A stretch of 64,000 bases of DNA from Rhabdothermincola salaria (lineage in GTDB: Bacteria; Actinomycetota; Acidimicrobiia; Acidimicrobiales; Acidimicrobilacustridaceae). The notes beneath the pieces are model-generated. The model was not told the DNA's origin. It searched no databases and worked only from the letters and a program-made list of their open reading frames with translations. This document shows positions 8,021 to 15,923 of the stretch, piece after piece (within the stretch, counting starts at the first letter, position 1; every line of letters starts with the position of its first letter). The stretch lies in the NCBI RefSeq assembly GCF_021246445.1, contig NZ_JAJQXW010000001.1, positions 868,001 through 932,000 of the forward strand. Reading direction: 5' to 3'. The position numbers and the translations under genes are program-made.

Positions 8021-8500
8021 TCAGGCCTCGACGGGCCGTTCCTCGATGGCGACGGTCTGCATCACGTCGCCGCGCTTGGTGGCCTGGACGACATCGAGGC
8101 CGGAGACCACGTGGCCGAACAGGTTGTACTGCTTGGGCAGTCTGCCCGTCAGGTCGCTCAGGCAGATGAAGAACTGCGACCCGTTGGTGTCCGGTCCGGC
8201 GTTGGCCATGGCGAGCGCCCCCTCGCGGTAGTTGCCCTGGACCGGCTCGTCCTCGAACTTGTAGCCGGGACCGCCCCGACCGCTGCCCTCGGGGCACCCA
8301 CCCTGGATCACGAACCCCGGCTCGACCCGGTGGAACGTGAGGCCGTCATAGAACCCCTGGCGGGCCAGCACCACGAAGTTGTTGACGGTGACGGGCGCCA
8401 GACGCGGGTCGAGGTCGGCGACGATCGTCCCTCGTTCGGTGGTGATGCTCACCCGGTAGATCGTGTCGGTGTCGATTTCCATCTCAGGGCGCGAAGGCAT
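8021..8500 (-). CDS. Cyclophilin-type peptidyl-prolyl cis-trans isomerase
   Basis: A 159-residue single-domain cyclophilin with no signal peptide, so probably a cytoplasmic foldase catalysing proline isomerisation. Family landmarks are present in order: NNFVVLARQGFYDGLTFHRVEPGFVIQGG (active-site Phe and Arg), GALAMANAGPDTNGSQFFI, and LFGHVVSGLDVV. A CACGAT box 6 nt before the ATG at 8500 may give a leaderless transcript; Met7 is an alternative start. The gene is divergent from the AlkA-like gene across 53 bp. Confidence 0.93.
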   Translation of the reverse strand: MPSRPEMEIDTDTIYRVSITTERGTIVADLDPRLAPVTVNNFVVLARQGFYDGLTFHRVEPGFVIQGGCPEGSGRGGPGYKFEDEPVQGNYREGALAMANAGPDTNGSQFFICLSDLTGRLPKQYNLFGHVVSGLDVVQATKRGDVMQTVAIEERPVEA

Positions 8501-8539
8501 GAAGCCATCGTGGCACAGACCCGGTGCGGCATCGGCCCA

Positions 8540-8545
8540 TAGGCT
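8540..8545 (+). promoter_or_regulatory. Leaderless -10 box TAGGCT
   Basis: TAGGCT stands 8 nt before the GTG at 8554 and decides that start over an upstream in-frame ATG at 8524. Confidence 0.55.
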
Positions 8546-8553
8546 CGGGGGCC

Positions 8554-9180
8554 GTGGCCCCCGCCCGACCCCTCGCCGATGCCACCCGGCGGATCGCCGT
8601 GCTCGACCCGGCGCTGGGCCGCGTCATCGCCGCCCACGGGCCCCGCCGTCTCCCACGCCGCCCGCTCGTCGCCGACCGGTTCGAGACGCTGGCGCACTCG
8701 ATCACCCACCAGCAACTCGCCGGCCGGGCGGCGGCCACCATCTGGTCCCGGGTTCGAGCCACCGTGCCGGGCCCCTTCACCCCGGAGGCACTGGTGGCCG
8801 TCGACCCCGGCGACCTGGCCGCCGCCGGACTGTCCGGCACGAAGCGGGCCGCGGTGGTGGACCTGGCCCACCACGTCCTCGACGGCCGGGTGCGTCTCGA
8901 ACGGCTCGGGCACCTGGCCGACGCCGAGGTGGTCGACGAGCTCGTCCAGGTACGGGGCATCGGCCCGTGGACGGCGGAGATGTTCTTGATGTTCACCCTG
9001 CGCCGTCCCGACGTCTGGCCCGTGGGCGATCTGGGCGTCCGGGCCGGGTGGGCTCGGGCCCACGGGCTCGACGACCTGCCCGACGCGCGGCGACTGGCCG
9101 AGCTGGGGGAGCCGTTCCGCCCCCACCGCAGCCTCGTGGCCTGGTACTGCTGGCGGGCGTGCGAACCCGAGCCGGGCTGA
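8554..9180 (+). CDS. DNA-3-methyladenine glycosylase II-like (HhH-GPD) protein
   Basis: A 208-residue HhH-GPD base-excision repair glycosylase, expected to remove alkylated purines from DNA. The helix-hairpin-helix is VQVRGIGPWTAEMFLMF (about residues 131-147), and the catalytic Asp is in VWPVGDLGV (about residue 158). The ITHQQLA helix near residue 60 is also typical. It lacks the extra N-terminal domain of E. coli AlkA, as do many actinobacterial members. It ends directly against the convergent TetR gene with no intervening base. Confidence 0.86.
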   Translation: MAPARPLADATRRIAVLDPALGRVIAAHGPRRLPRRPLVADRFETLAHSITHQQLAGRAAATIWSRVRATVPGPFTPEALVAVDPGDLAAAGLSGTKRAAVVDLAHHVLDGRVRLERLGHLADAEVVDELVQVRGIGPWTAEMFLMFTLRRPDVWPVGDLGVRAGWARAHGLDDLPDARRLAELGEPFRPHRSLVAWYCWRACEPEPG

Positions 9181-9873
9181 TCAGCCCCGGGGCGAGCGCT
9201 CCGTGCCGCGGGCCGTGGGCCGGGGAACGACGGCGCCGGGTCCTGCGGTCGGGAAGTGGAGGCCCTCGTGGTCCTCGAGACCGGACAGTCCCAGCCAGAC
9301 GGTCCGGCACACGAGGTCGACGGCGTCGTCGAGCGGCACCTCGGTGCCGTCCAACCACTCCAAGGTGGCCGCTTCGAGCAGGCCGACGAGGGCGCGAGCG
9401 AGGATCCGAGCCTGGGGTGACCCGCCCCAGGCCGACCCCATCCGCTCGAAGCGCACCCGGCGGGCGAGCCTGATCTCGGGGTGCGAGAGCGCCTCGGCGC
9501 TGCCGATCAGAGCCCACGCCGCCGCGTGGTCGGCGGCGAAGCGCAGGTAGCACTCGGTGACTGCCCGTATCCGCTGCGGCAGCGACCCCGTGCCCTCGAG
9601 GGCACGGCTGAGCTCGGCGTCGAGCTGCTCGAAGCTCCGGGAGTAGAGAGCCGCGATCACACCCCCCTTGTCGCCGAAGTAGCTGTAGACCAGGGCCCTC
9701 GAGACGCCGGCGGCCTCGGCGACCTCCTCGATGGTGACGGTGGTGACGTCCCTGCCGGCGAACACGACCTCAGCTGCGTCGAGGATGCGCTCGCGTCGGA
9801 TCGCCGGTTCGAGTCGCGTTCGCGGTGATCGGGCGCCGACCGGGCCTTCGGTGGTGCTCGCCTCGTCGGCCAC
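9181..9873 (-). CDS. TetR-family transcriptional regulator
   Basis: A 230-residue regulator with an N-terminal TetR helix-turn-helix (TIEEVAEAAGVSRALVYSYF, about residues 42-61) and a C-terminal ligand/dimerisation domain. It starts with GTG four bases beyond the stop of oppF and is the last gene on the opp strand, so it is probably transcribed with the transporter and may control it; the target is inferred only from position. The frame is open further upstream, but that part overlaps oppF. Confidence 0.85.
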   Translation of the reverse strand: MADEASTTEGPVGARSPRTRLEPAIRRERILDAAEVVFAGRDVTTVTIEEVAEAAGVSRALVYSYFGDKGGVIAALYSRSFEQLDAELSRALEGTGSLPQRIRAVTECYLRFAADHAAAWALIGSAEALSHPEIRLARRVRFERMGSAWGGSPQARILARALVGLLEAATLEWLDGTEVPLDDAVDLVCRTVWLGLSGLEDHEGLHFPTAGPGAVVPRPTARGTERSPRG

Positions 9874-9877
9874 GGCG

Positions 9878-10924
9878 TCAGGAGCTCTGCGGCCCGGGTC
9901 CACGGGCCGCCGGCTCCGCCACGGGGATCGCCGGGAGCGGGAAGTGGCAGGCCACGTGGTGGCCGGGAGCGAGCTCCTGCATGACCGGCTCGACCTGGGC
10001 GCAGATCTCCTCGGCGGACGGGCACCTCGTGCGGAAGCGACAGCCGCTGGGGGGTGCGACGGGGGACGGGAGCTCGCCGCCCAGGGCGGCCTGAGATCCC
10101 GGGCGCACTGCGGGGTCCGGCACCGGGATCGAGGCCAGGAGGGCGGCGGTGTAGGGGTGGGCCGGCGTCGCGTAGAGGTCGTCGGGCGCACCGACCTCGC
10201 AGAGCTTGCCGAGGTACATCACCGCCACCCGGTCGCTGACGTTCTTCACCACGGCCAGATCGTGGGCGATGAAGACCATCGTCAGGCCGTAGCGCTGCTT
10301 CATGTCTTCGAGCAGGTTCAGGATCTGGGCCTGGACCGACACGTCGAGGGCCGACACGGGCTCGTCGCAGATGATCAGCCGAGGGTCGAGCATGAGGGAA
10401 CGGGCGATGCAGATGCGTTGGCACTGCCCGCCGGAGAACTGGTGCGGGCGCCGGTCGAGCGCCCCCCCGGGGTCGATGCCCACCGCCTCCAGCGTCTCGC
10501 GGACCAAGCGGTCCTGCTCGGCGGGTGTGCCCCGCTTCCAGATCTTCAGCGGCTCGCCGACGATCTCGCCGACCTTGCGTCGGGGGTTCAGCGACGAGAT
10601 CGGGTCCTGGAAGATCATCTGCATCTCGGGTCGGACCTGACGCAGGTCGCGGCCGGTGAGCGCGGTGAGCTCGCGCCCCCGGTAGTGCACCCGACCACTC
10701 GTAGGTCGAGGCATCTGCATCAGCGCCCGGCCGGTCGTGGACTTCCCGCAGCCGGACTCGCCGACCAGGCCCAGCGTCTCGCCCTCGGCCACGTCGATGC
10801 TGACGTCGGAGACCGCGTTGACCTTCAGACCGGTCCGACCGAGTGGGAACTCGACCACCATGTGCTCGGCGCGCAGGAGGACGTCGGTGGCGGGCCGGAG
10901 GTGCGAGGTGCCGCTGCCGGCCAT
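9878..10924 (-). CDS. oppF: Peptide ABC transporter ATP-binding protein (OppF/DppF type)
   Basis: A 348-residue ATPase that powers peptide uptake as half of a cytoplasmic heterodimer. The Walker A GESGCGKST is at about residues 55-63, the Q-loop follows in MIFQDPISSLNP, the ABC signature reads FSGGQCQRI, Walker B is LIICDEP, and the switch His is in FIAHDLAVV. The C-terminal oligo_HPY extension holds four Cys (CRFRTRC...C...C) that in related proteins can bind a metal or Fe-S cluster. The ATG shares one base with the oppD stop (TGATG). Confidence 0.93.
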   Translation of the reverse strand: MAGSGTSHLRPATDVLLRAEHMVVEFPLGRTGLKVNAVSDVSIDVAEGETLGLVGESGCGKSTTGRALMQMPRPTSGRVHYRGRELTALTGRDLRQVRPEMQMIFQDPISSLNPRRKVGEIVGEPLKIWKRGTPAEQDRLVRETLEAVGIDPGGALDRRPHQFSGGQCQRICIARSLMLDPRLIICDEPVSALDVSVQAQILNLLEDMKQRYGLTMVFIAHDLAVVKNVSDRVAVMYLGKLCEVGAPDDLYATPAHPYTAALLASIPVPDPAVRPGSQAALGGELPSPVAPPSGCRFRTRCPSAEEICAQVEPVMQELAPGHHVACHFPLPAIPVAEPAARGPGPQSS

Positions 10925-12120
10925 CAGCCGGACCCACCCGGGCCGGGAGCACGGACGCCATCGACCGCGACCTCGGCACCGTCGCGGCGCACGGCCCCCG
11001 CGGCGGCGGCGGTGGCCGCGAGCAGCCCGGCCGAGGCCGGATCGCCCCCTGGTCCGGCGAGGGACTCGTTGCGGGCCAGCGCCTCGGTCCCCTCGGGGGT
11101 GCCCACCGGGAACCAGCACCGGTACCGGTGGGGGGAACCGTCGACGCCCACCAGCGGTGGCTCCTTCAGCAGGCACTGCGTTTGGACGTAGCGGCAGCGG
11201 GGAGCGAAGTTGCACCCCGCGGCGGGCCTGACCAGGTCGGGCGGGCGGCCCGGGATGGCCTCGAGGCGGGTGTGGCTGGGCTGGTCGAGCCGGGGGATCG
11301 ATCGCATCAGGGCCTCGGTGTACGGCATCTTCATGTCTGCGAAGAGCACGTCGGTGGGGGCGTGCTCCACGACCTTCCCCCCGTACATCACGAGGATCTC
11401 GTCGGTCCGCCCCGCCACCACCCCCAGGTCGTGGGTGACCAGGATCATCGCCATGTGGCGGTCCGTCTGCTGAGCCTGCAGGAGGTCCAGGATCTGGGCC
11501 TGGACGGTGACGTCGAGCGCGGTCGTCGGTTCGTCTGCGAACAGCAGCCGGGGGCCGCAGGCCAGCGCGATGGCGATGGTGACGCGTTGGCGCATGCCGC
11601 CGGAGAGCTGGTGGGGGTACTCGTCGAAGCGCTGAGCCGCTTCGGGGATGCCCACCGACGACAGCAACGAGATGGCCGTCGACCGCGCCTCGCCCTTGTC
11701 CATGCGGAGGTGGTGGACGAGCGACTCGGTGATCTGGTGGCCGATCTTCATGACCGGGTTGAGCGAGGTCATCGGATCCTGGAAGACCATGGCCATCTCG
11801 GCGCCCCAGACGTCGCGCATCTGCGCCTGGTCGTAGCCGATGATGTCGGTGCCCTCGTAGAGGACGTGTCCGCCTCGCACGGTGTTGCGCGTGGGCAGCA
11901 GACCCATGATCGAGCGGGACAGGACGGTCTTGCCGGAGCCGGACTCGCCGACGACCCCCAGGGTCCGACCTCGTTCGAGCGAGAACGTGACCCCGTCGAC
12001 GGCCCGCACGGTTCCCCGCTCGGTGCGGAAGTGCGTGCGGAGATCGACCACCTCGAGGAGCCGGGTGCTCGGGCCCGCAGGGCGGGCCTGGGGCGTGGTG
12101 GCGAGGACCTTGCGGCTCAC
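10924..12120 (-). CDS. oppD: Peptide ABC transporter ATP-binding protein (OppD/DppD type)
   Basis: A 398-residue partner ATPase. Walker A GESGSGKT lies near residues 58-65, followed by [12 protein letters not shown], the signature LSGGMRQRV, Walker B LLFADEP and VTHDLGVV. The oligo_HPY tail again has clustered Cys (CNFAPRC...C...C). A further 45 or so residues rich in Ala, Gly and Pro follow, longer than in most homologues. The GTG start overlaps the oppC stop as GTGA. A long open frame continues upstream through oppC but is antisense-like noise. Confidence 0.93.
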   Translation of the reverse strand: MSRKVLATTPQARPAGPSTRLLEVVDLRTHFRTERGTVRAVDGVTFSLERGRTLGVVGESGSGKTVLSRSIMGLLPTRNTVRGGHVLYEGTDIIGYDQAQMRDVWGAEMAMVFQDPMTSLNPVMKIGHQITESLVHHLRMDKGEARSTAISLLSSVGIPEAAQRFDEYPHQLSGGMRQRVTIAIALACGPRLLFADEPTTALDVTVQAQILDLLQAQQTDRHMAMILVTHDLGVVAGRTDEILVMYGGKVVEHAPTDVLFADMKMPYTEALMRSIPRLDQPSHTRLEAIPGRPPDLVRPAAGCNFAPRCRYVQTQCLLKEPPLVGVDGSPHRYRCWFPVGTPEGTEALARNESLAGPGGDPASAGLLAATAAAAGAVRRDGAEVAVDGVRAPGPGGSG

Positions 12121-13106
12121 AGCGCCCCTTCCTTGATGTCGAAGTACTCGCGGAGCCGGTCGCCGGCCAGGTTCAGCGAGAGCACCGTCAGGAACATCAC
12201 CGTCGCCGGGATCATGCTCATGTAGGGGTGGTCGGCCAGCTGCGACCGTCCGTCGTTGATCATCCCACCCCACGTGGGTTGTGGTGGCGCCACCGACAGG
12301 CCCAGGAACGCCAGGCCCCCTTCGGCCACGATGGCCACCGCCACCCCGATGATCCCGAACGACACCACCGGCAACATCACGTTGGGGAGGATCTCCTTGA
12401 CGACGATCCTCAGGTTGGAGGCTCCGAGCGAGCGTGATGCGGTCACGAACTCGCGCTGGGAGTAGACGAGCGTGGCGGCGCGGACGAGTCGGGCGACCGG
12501 GGCGATGGAGATGATCCCGATGGCCAGCACCACGCTGGGGATGCTGCGATCCTCGCGGAAGCTCACGATCGCCAGGGCCAGGAGGAGGGCGGGAAAGGCC
12601 AACAAGACGTCGACCATGCCCATGAGCACGCTCTCCGTGCGCTTCTTGACGTAGCCCGCGATCACGCCCATGGTCCCGCCGATGACGAGCCCCAGCACGA
12701 TCGAGGCGAAGCCCACGATCAAGGAGACCCGCGCCCCCCAGACCACACGGCTGAAGATGTCGCGGCCCAACATGTCGGTGCCGAACCAGTGCTCGGCGCT
12801 CGGCGCCAGACGGGGCCGCCCCGTCGGCACGCGGTAGTCGTCGAGGGGGAGGATCGGGGCGAGCACGGCGACCAGCACGACCGCGACGAACCATCCGCCG
12901 GCGAGCCAGAACCCGAACCCGAGGCGCTTGCCGGCGAGGGCTCCCTCGACCTGGTCTGGGTCGAGGTCGTGGAGCAGTTCGAGGACGCGGGCGTCGCCGT
13001 CGGCGATCTCCGAGATCTGGGTGGCCATGCTGTCCGAGCCGGCGAAGATGGCATCGCCGCTCGGTTCCGGCATCACCCCGTGGTGGTCATGCGAGGGCGC
13101 GGGCAT
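12117..13106 (-). CDS. oppC: Peptide ABC transporter permease (OppC/DppC type)
   Basis: A 329-residue inner-membrane permease with six predicted helices and an N-terminal soluble segment of about 60 residues. The permease signature loop is near SRSLGASNLRIVVKEILPN, where EAA-type residues contact the ATPases. The ATG at 13106 has AGGA 6 nt upstream and overlaps the oppB end by 20 bp; the ATG at 13073 (318 residues) is an alternative. Confidence 0.92.
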   Translation of the reverse strand: MPAPSHDHHGVMPEPSGDAIFAGSDSMATQISEIADGDARVLELLHDLDPDQVEGALAGKRLGFGFWLAGGWFVAVVLVAVLAPILPLDDYRVPTGRPRLAPSAEHWFGTDMLGRDIFSRVVWGARVSLIVGFASIVLGLVIGGTMGVIAGYVKKRTESVLMGMVDVLLAFPALLLALAIVSFREDRSIPSVVLAIGIISIAPVARLVRAATLVYSQREFVTASRSLGASNLRIVVKEILPNVMLPVVSFGIIGVAVAIVAEGGLAFLGLSVAPPQPTWGGMINDGRSQLADHPYMSMIPATVMFLTVLSLNLAGDRLREYFDIKEGAL

Positions 13107-14040
13107 GGCGGATCCTGGGATCGAGGACGGCGTAGAACATGTCGACGGCGAAGTTGATCAGCACATAGCCGGTGGCGATGACGACGACCGCACCCTGGAC
13201 CGGGATGTAGTCCTGCCCGAGGATGCCGTCGACGGTGTACTTTCCGAGCCCGTTGAGGGCGAAGATGACCTCGACGATGAGGGTGCCGCCGATCAGGCGC
13301 CCGAAGTTGAGGCCGATGACCGTCACCAGCGAGAAGGTCGACGGCCGGAAGGCGTGGCGCAGCAGCACCCGGCGCGAGGGCATCCCCTTGGCCTTGGCCA
13401 TGGTGATGTAGTCCTCCTGCAGCGTGGCGATCAGGTCGGTGCGCAAGAGCCTCATGTAGACGGCCATCTCGGCCACGGCCAGCGTGAGCGCCGGGAGGAA
13501 GAAGCTGCGCAGGTTCTCCAGCGGGTTCTCGGTGAAGGGCGTGTAGCCCACGGCCGGGAACCACTGGAGACGCACCGCGAAGACCAGGATGAGCACGAGG
13601 GCGAGCATGAAGTTCGGCACCGACAAGAGTGCGAAGAGGGCGCTGGTGGACAGCCGGTCGAAGAGGCCGCCCGATCGTTGGGCGGCGAGCAGGCCCATGG
13701 GCACGGCGACGACCAGGGCGAGGAACTGGGAGTAGACCAACAGCTCGATGGTGACGGGGAGGCGCTGCGTGATGGCTTCCCAGACCGGCTGTTGGTTGCG
13801 GGCCGACGTCCCGAGATCGCCGGTGAGGGCGTTGCCGAGCCATTCCGCGTAGCGAACCGGGATGGGCTTGTCGAGCCCGAGCTCCTCTCGCTTCTGCACG
13901 ACGCACTCGTCGCCCCCCGCGCCGGCGCACAGGCGTTCGGCGGTGTCGCCGGGGAGCAGGTTGAGCATCAGGAACGACAAGAACGTCACGGCCAACAGCA
14001 CCACGACGAGTTGGATCAGCTTCTTGCGGACGAACCTCAT
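13087..14040 (-). CDS. oppB: Peptide ABC transporter permease (OppB/DppB type)
   Basis: A 317-residue permease that pairs with OppC to form the translocation path. It begins with the usual helix followed by LPGDTAERL, has the periplasmic lobe common to OppB, and the EAA-like loop around AKAKGMPSRRVLLRHAFRP. It is the first gene of the operon and is preceded by a leader of about 280 nt with strong secondary structure. No substrate-binding protein gene is adjacent, which is unusual for this order of genes. Confidence 0.93.
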   Translation of the reverse strand: MRFVRKKLIQLVVVLLAVTFLSFLMLNLLPGDTAERLCAGAGGDECVVQKREELGLDKPIPVRYAEWLGNALTGDLGTSARNQQPVWEAITQRLPVTIELLVYSQFLALVVAVPMGLLAAQRSGGLFDRLSTSALFALLSVPNFMLALVLILVFAVRLQWFPAVGYTPFTENPLENLRSFFLPALTLAVAEMAVYMRLLRTDLIATLQEDYITMAKAKGMPSRRVLLRHAFRPSTFSLVTVIGLNFGRLIGGTLIVEVIFALNGLGKYTVDGILGQDYIPVQGAVVVIATGYVLINFAVDMFYAVLDPRIRHARALA

Positions 14041-14068
14041 GCGGGGCCTTCCCGGCCCGGGCGGTCAG

Positions 14069-14106
14069 GCGGGGTGCCGGCCGCCCCCCGACAGCCGGCA
14101 CCCCGC
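14069..14106 (-). other. Perfect GC-rich hairpin 1 in the opp leader
   Basis: GCGGGGTGCCGGC (14069-14081) and GCCGGCACCCCGC (14094-14106) form a perfect 13-bp stem with a 12-nt loop. It lies about 30 bp before the oppB start and only 6 bp from a second hairpin. No U-tract follows, so it may be a rho-independent-like pause, a processing site or an RNase barrier. Confidence 0.75.
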
Positions 14107-14112
14107 GACAGA

Positions 14113-14148
14113 GGAGGGGTCGACCGCCCCCCGACGGTCGACCCCTCC
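14113..14148 (-). other. Perfect GC-rich hairpin 2 in the opp leader
   Basis: GGAGGGGTCGACCG (14113-14126) and CGGTCGACCCCTCC (14135-14148) make a perfect 14-bp stem with an 8-nt loop. Both hairpins carry the string CCCCCCGA in the loop region, so they look like a designed pair or a duplicated element. They sit after the possible aptamer and before oppB. Confidence 0.78.
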
Positions 14149-14319
14149 GTGACGGTGGCGAGCCAGCTGATCGGCCGGACCGCGTGGCGGTGGGTTCGGG
14201 CGCCGAGGGCATCGGTCTCGCTGCGTTGCACGCGCCCAGCCTGGCTCACCTGGTTCCCCCGGTCCACGAGCGCCGCTGCGCAGGCCCGCCCCTTCCATCC
14301 TGTGGCGTTCGTCACAGGA
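14149..14319 (-). promoter_or_regulatory. Candidate structured leader/riboswitch upstream of oppB (c-di-AMP ydaO-like?)
   Basis: The minus-strand leader contains, in order, a small hairpin CCTGTG...CACAGG (14318-14299), GGACCGGGGGAACCAGGTGAG (14265-14245 region), CCCGAACCC (14200-14192) and ATCAGCTGGCTCG (14171-14159). The ydaO/yuaA (c-di-AMP) aptamer has conserved GGGGGAACC, GGGTGA, CCCGAACCC and CAGCTAACC elements in that order. The match is partial: about 20 nt, able to form a hairpin ACCGC/GCGGT, separate the last two elements, and CAGCTGGC differs from CAGCTAAC. That a structured leader exists is well supported; its class is a guess. Confidence 0.4.
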
Positions 14320-14325
14320 CGAGCC

Positions 14326-14354
14326 AGCATGCCCTCCTACTTGCGGAGTGTCAA
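14326..14354 (-). promoter_or_regulatory. Promoter of the opp operon (TTGACA-17-CATGCT)
   Basis: A perfect -35 hexamer TTGACA (14354-14349), a 17-bp spacer and CATGCT (14331-14326) lie 28 bp beyond the stop of the transglycosylase gene. Transcription would start near 14319, leaving about 280 nt of untranslated leader before oppB. Confidence 0.6.
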
Positions 14355-14382
14355 CAACGGTGGGCGGCCTGGTCGCGGCGGC

Positions 14383-15753
14383 TCACGGGGTCGCGACGAC
14401 CGGCGGCCCGACCACGACGGGGCCCGCCGCCGGGTCCGGCAGCTCGGCCGGCGGCTCGGCCGGGGGATCCAGCAGCCAACTGAGGTCGGGGAGCGGGGGG
14501 ATGAGCTGGTCGGCTCGTGCCGCGTAGTCGAAGGCCGTCCGCACCACCAGGTCGGCGTAGGCCCCCGACGCGTTGTAGGCGAGCGCCGCCTGGCGCAGCA
14601 CCGGGGCCTGATCGAGCCCGCTGCCGGCGGCCCCACAGAGCAGTCCCGCGGCGGAGAGGGCGGCGTCGTAGACGTTGTGCGGGTCGGCCCGCCCGTCCCC
14701 GTCGGCGTCGCGACCCTGGGTCCGCCAGGTGCCCGGGATGAACTGCATCGGCCCGACCGCCCGGTCCCACACCGGGTCGCCGTCGAGCAGCCCACCGTCG
14801 GAGTCGGTGATCACCGCCGTGTCGTTGGTGCCGTCGAGGGGGATGCCGATGATCTGGCGCAGCGTGACCCCGTCCGGGCCCGGCCTCGTCCCGAGGTAGG
14901 TCGCATGGCGGGTCTCGACCTTGCCGATTCCGGCGAGACCCCACCACTGCAGCCCGCACTCGGGACGCTCGGCCGAGATGCGTTCGGCGGCCTTCACGTA
15001 GGCGTCGAGCACGACCAGGGGGATGTCGCTGCCCGCCACGTCGGCCCCGATGCGCCAGTCGGCGAGCGCCTGGCGACTGCGAGCCAGGTCCGACCCGGCG
15101 GCGTCCAGCGCGGCGGACTGCTCGGCGCGTCGCGCCTCGAGCCCCGCGATCGCCGGGCCCAGGGCGTCGAGCGCCGCCGTCGACTCCTCGATCACGACGC
15201 GGGAGCGATCGACGACGGCGACGGTCGCCCGCAGGTCGGCCTGTTGGCCCGTGCTCACGGTGTTCACCAGCGCCTGTTGGCGCATCTCGGCGTTGACCCG
15301 CTCGAGATCGATCCCGTCCGGAGGCGCCGAGTTGCCCCGCGTGTAGCTGTGCACGGCCAGCTGCCGCAGGCGCGCCCGCACCGAGGCCGCTCGCTCGGTC
15401 GCGACGGCGTGCTCGTCGCGGGCCGCCGCCAGAGTCTGCTCCAGGTCGCCTCGGCGGGTCGTCGCGTCGACGAGGGCCGCATCGGTCTCGGCCAGGGCGG
15501 TGCGCGCCTCGCCCACCCGGGCCTCGGCCCCGCGAACTGCGCCCACCACCGACTGCCGGCCGGAGCCGCTGACCTCCACCCCGGCCAGCGAGGGGTGCAG
15601 GCGGGGGTCGTCGACCACGACCGCCTCCTGGGCGCCGGACACCGCCAGCAGCGATGGGGCGACCACCGTGAGGGACAGGGCCACGGAGAGCCCGGCGCCG
15701 ATCTGTCGGGCGCGAGCGCGCCGCCTCCGAGGGGGCTGGGAGGACACGATCAC
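14383..15753 (-). CDS. Secreted lytic transglycosylase-like protein with N-terminal coiled coil
   Basis: A 456-residue cell-wall enzyme. An Arg-rich N-terminus and a hydrophobic stretch (IGAGLSVALSLTVVAPSLLAV) form a signal peptide. Residues of about 55-260 are Ala/Arg/Glu-rich and predicted coiled coil, as in PcsB/RipA-like hydrolases. The C-terminal half is an MltB-type (SLT_2) lysozyme-like domain: GLAGIGKVETRHATYLG holds the catalytic Glu, followed by VGPMQFIPGTWR and ALAYNASGAYADLV. A Pro-rich tail ends the protein. It would cleave glycan strands outside the membrane. Start is GTG at 15753 or 15747; no clear ribosome site is visible. Confidence 0.8.
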   Translation of the reverse strand: MIVSSQPPRRRRARARQIGAGLSVALSLTVVAPSLLAVSGAQEAVVVDDPRLHPSLAGVEVSGSGRQSVVGAVRGAEARVGEARTALAETDAALVDATTRRGDLEQTLAAARDEHAVATERAASVRARLRQLAVHSYTRGNSAPPDGIDLERVNAEMRQQALVNTVSTGQQADLRATVAVVDRSRVVIEESTAALDALGPAIAGLEARRAEQSAALDAAGSDLARSRQALADWRIGADVAGSDIPLVVLDAYVKAAERISAERPECGLQWWGLAGIGKVETRHATYLGTRPGPDGVTLRQIIGIPLDGTNDTAVITDSDGGLLDGDPVWDRAVGPMQFIPGTWRTQGRDADGDGRADPHNVYDAALSAAGLLCGAAGSGLDQAPVLRQAALAYNASGAYADLVVRTAFDYAARADQLIPPLPDLSWLLDPPAEPPAELPDPAAGPVVVGPPVVATP

Positions 15754-15911
15754 CCGCCCAGCCTCACCCCGGTCCGAGGCCGTGGCAAGGGTCGCGACGC
15801 GTCGCAGGGCAGGTCGACGCCGAGGGTTCACTCCTACGTCATCGGCACGTTGGCCCCGAAACTTTCGGTGCGGGCCGAGCGCTGACGCCCCATCGGGATC
15901 GCCGCACGCGC

Positions 15912-15917
15912 CACCAT
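15912..15917 (+). promoter_or_regulatory. Probable leaderless -10 box CACCAT
   Basis: CACCAT lies 6 nt before the ATG at 15924. The 170-bp divergent gap 15754-15923 otherwise holds no feature I can identify. Confidence 0.3.
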
Positions 15918-15923
15918 GGCCCC

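Noticed and set aside
14069-14148. Hairpin pair as ends of an insertion element
   Set aside because: The repeats are adjacent, not flanking any transposase-like frame, and no target duplication is seen.
14037-14330. A 97-codon minus-strand frame in the opp leader
   Set aside because: Its start codon lies within the -10 box and it runs through both perfect hairpins; no protein features are visible.
12928-15885. A 985-codon open frame on the plus strand across oppB, the leader and the transglycosylase
   Set aside because: Composition is typical antisense high-GC noise and it passes through well-supported minus-strand genes and the structured leader.
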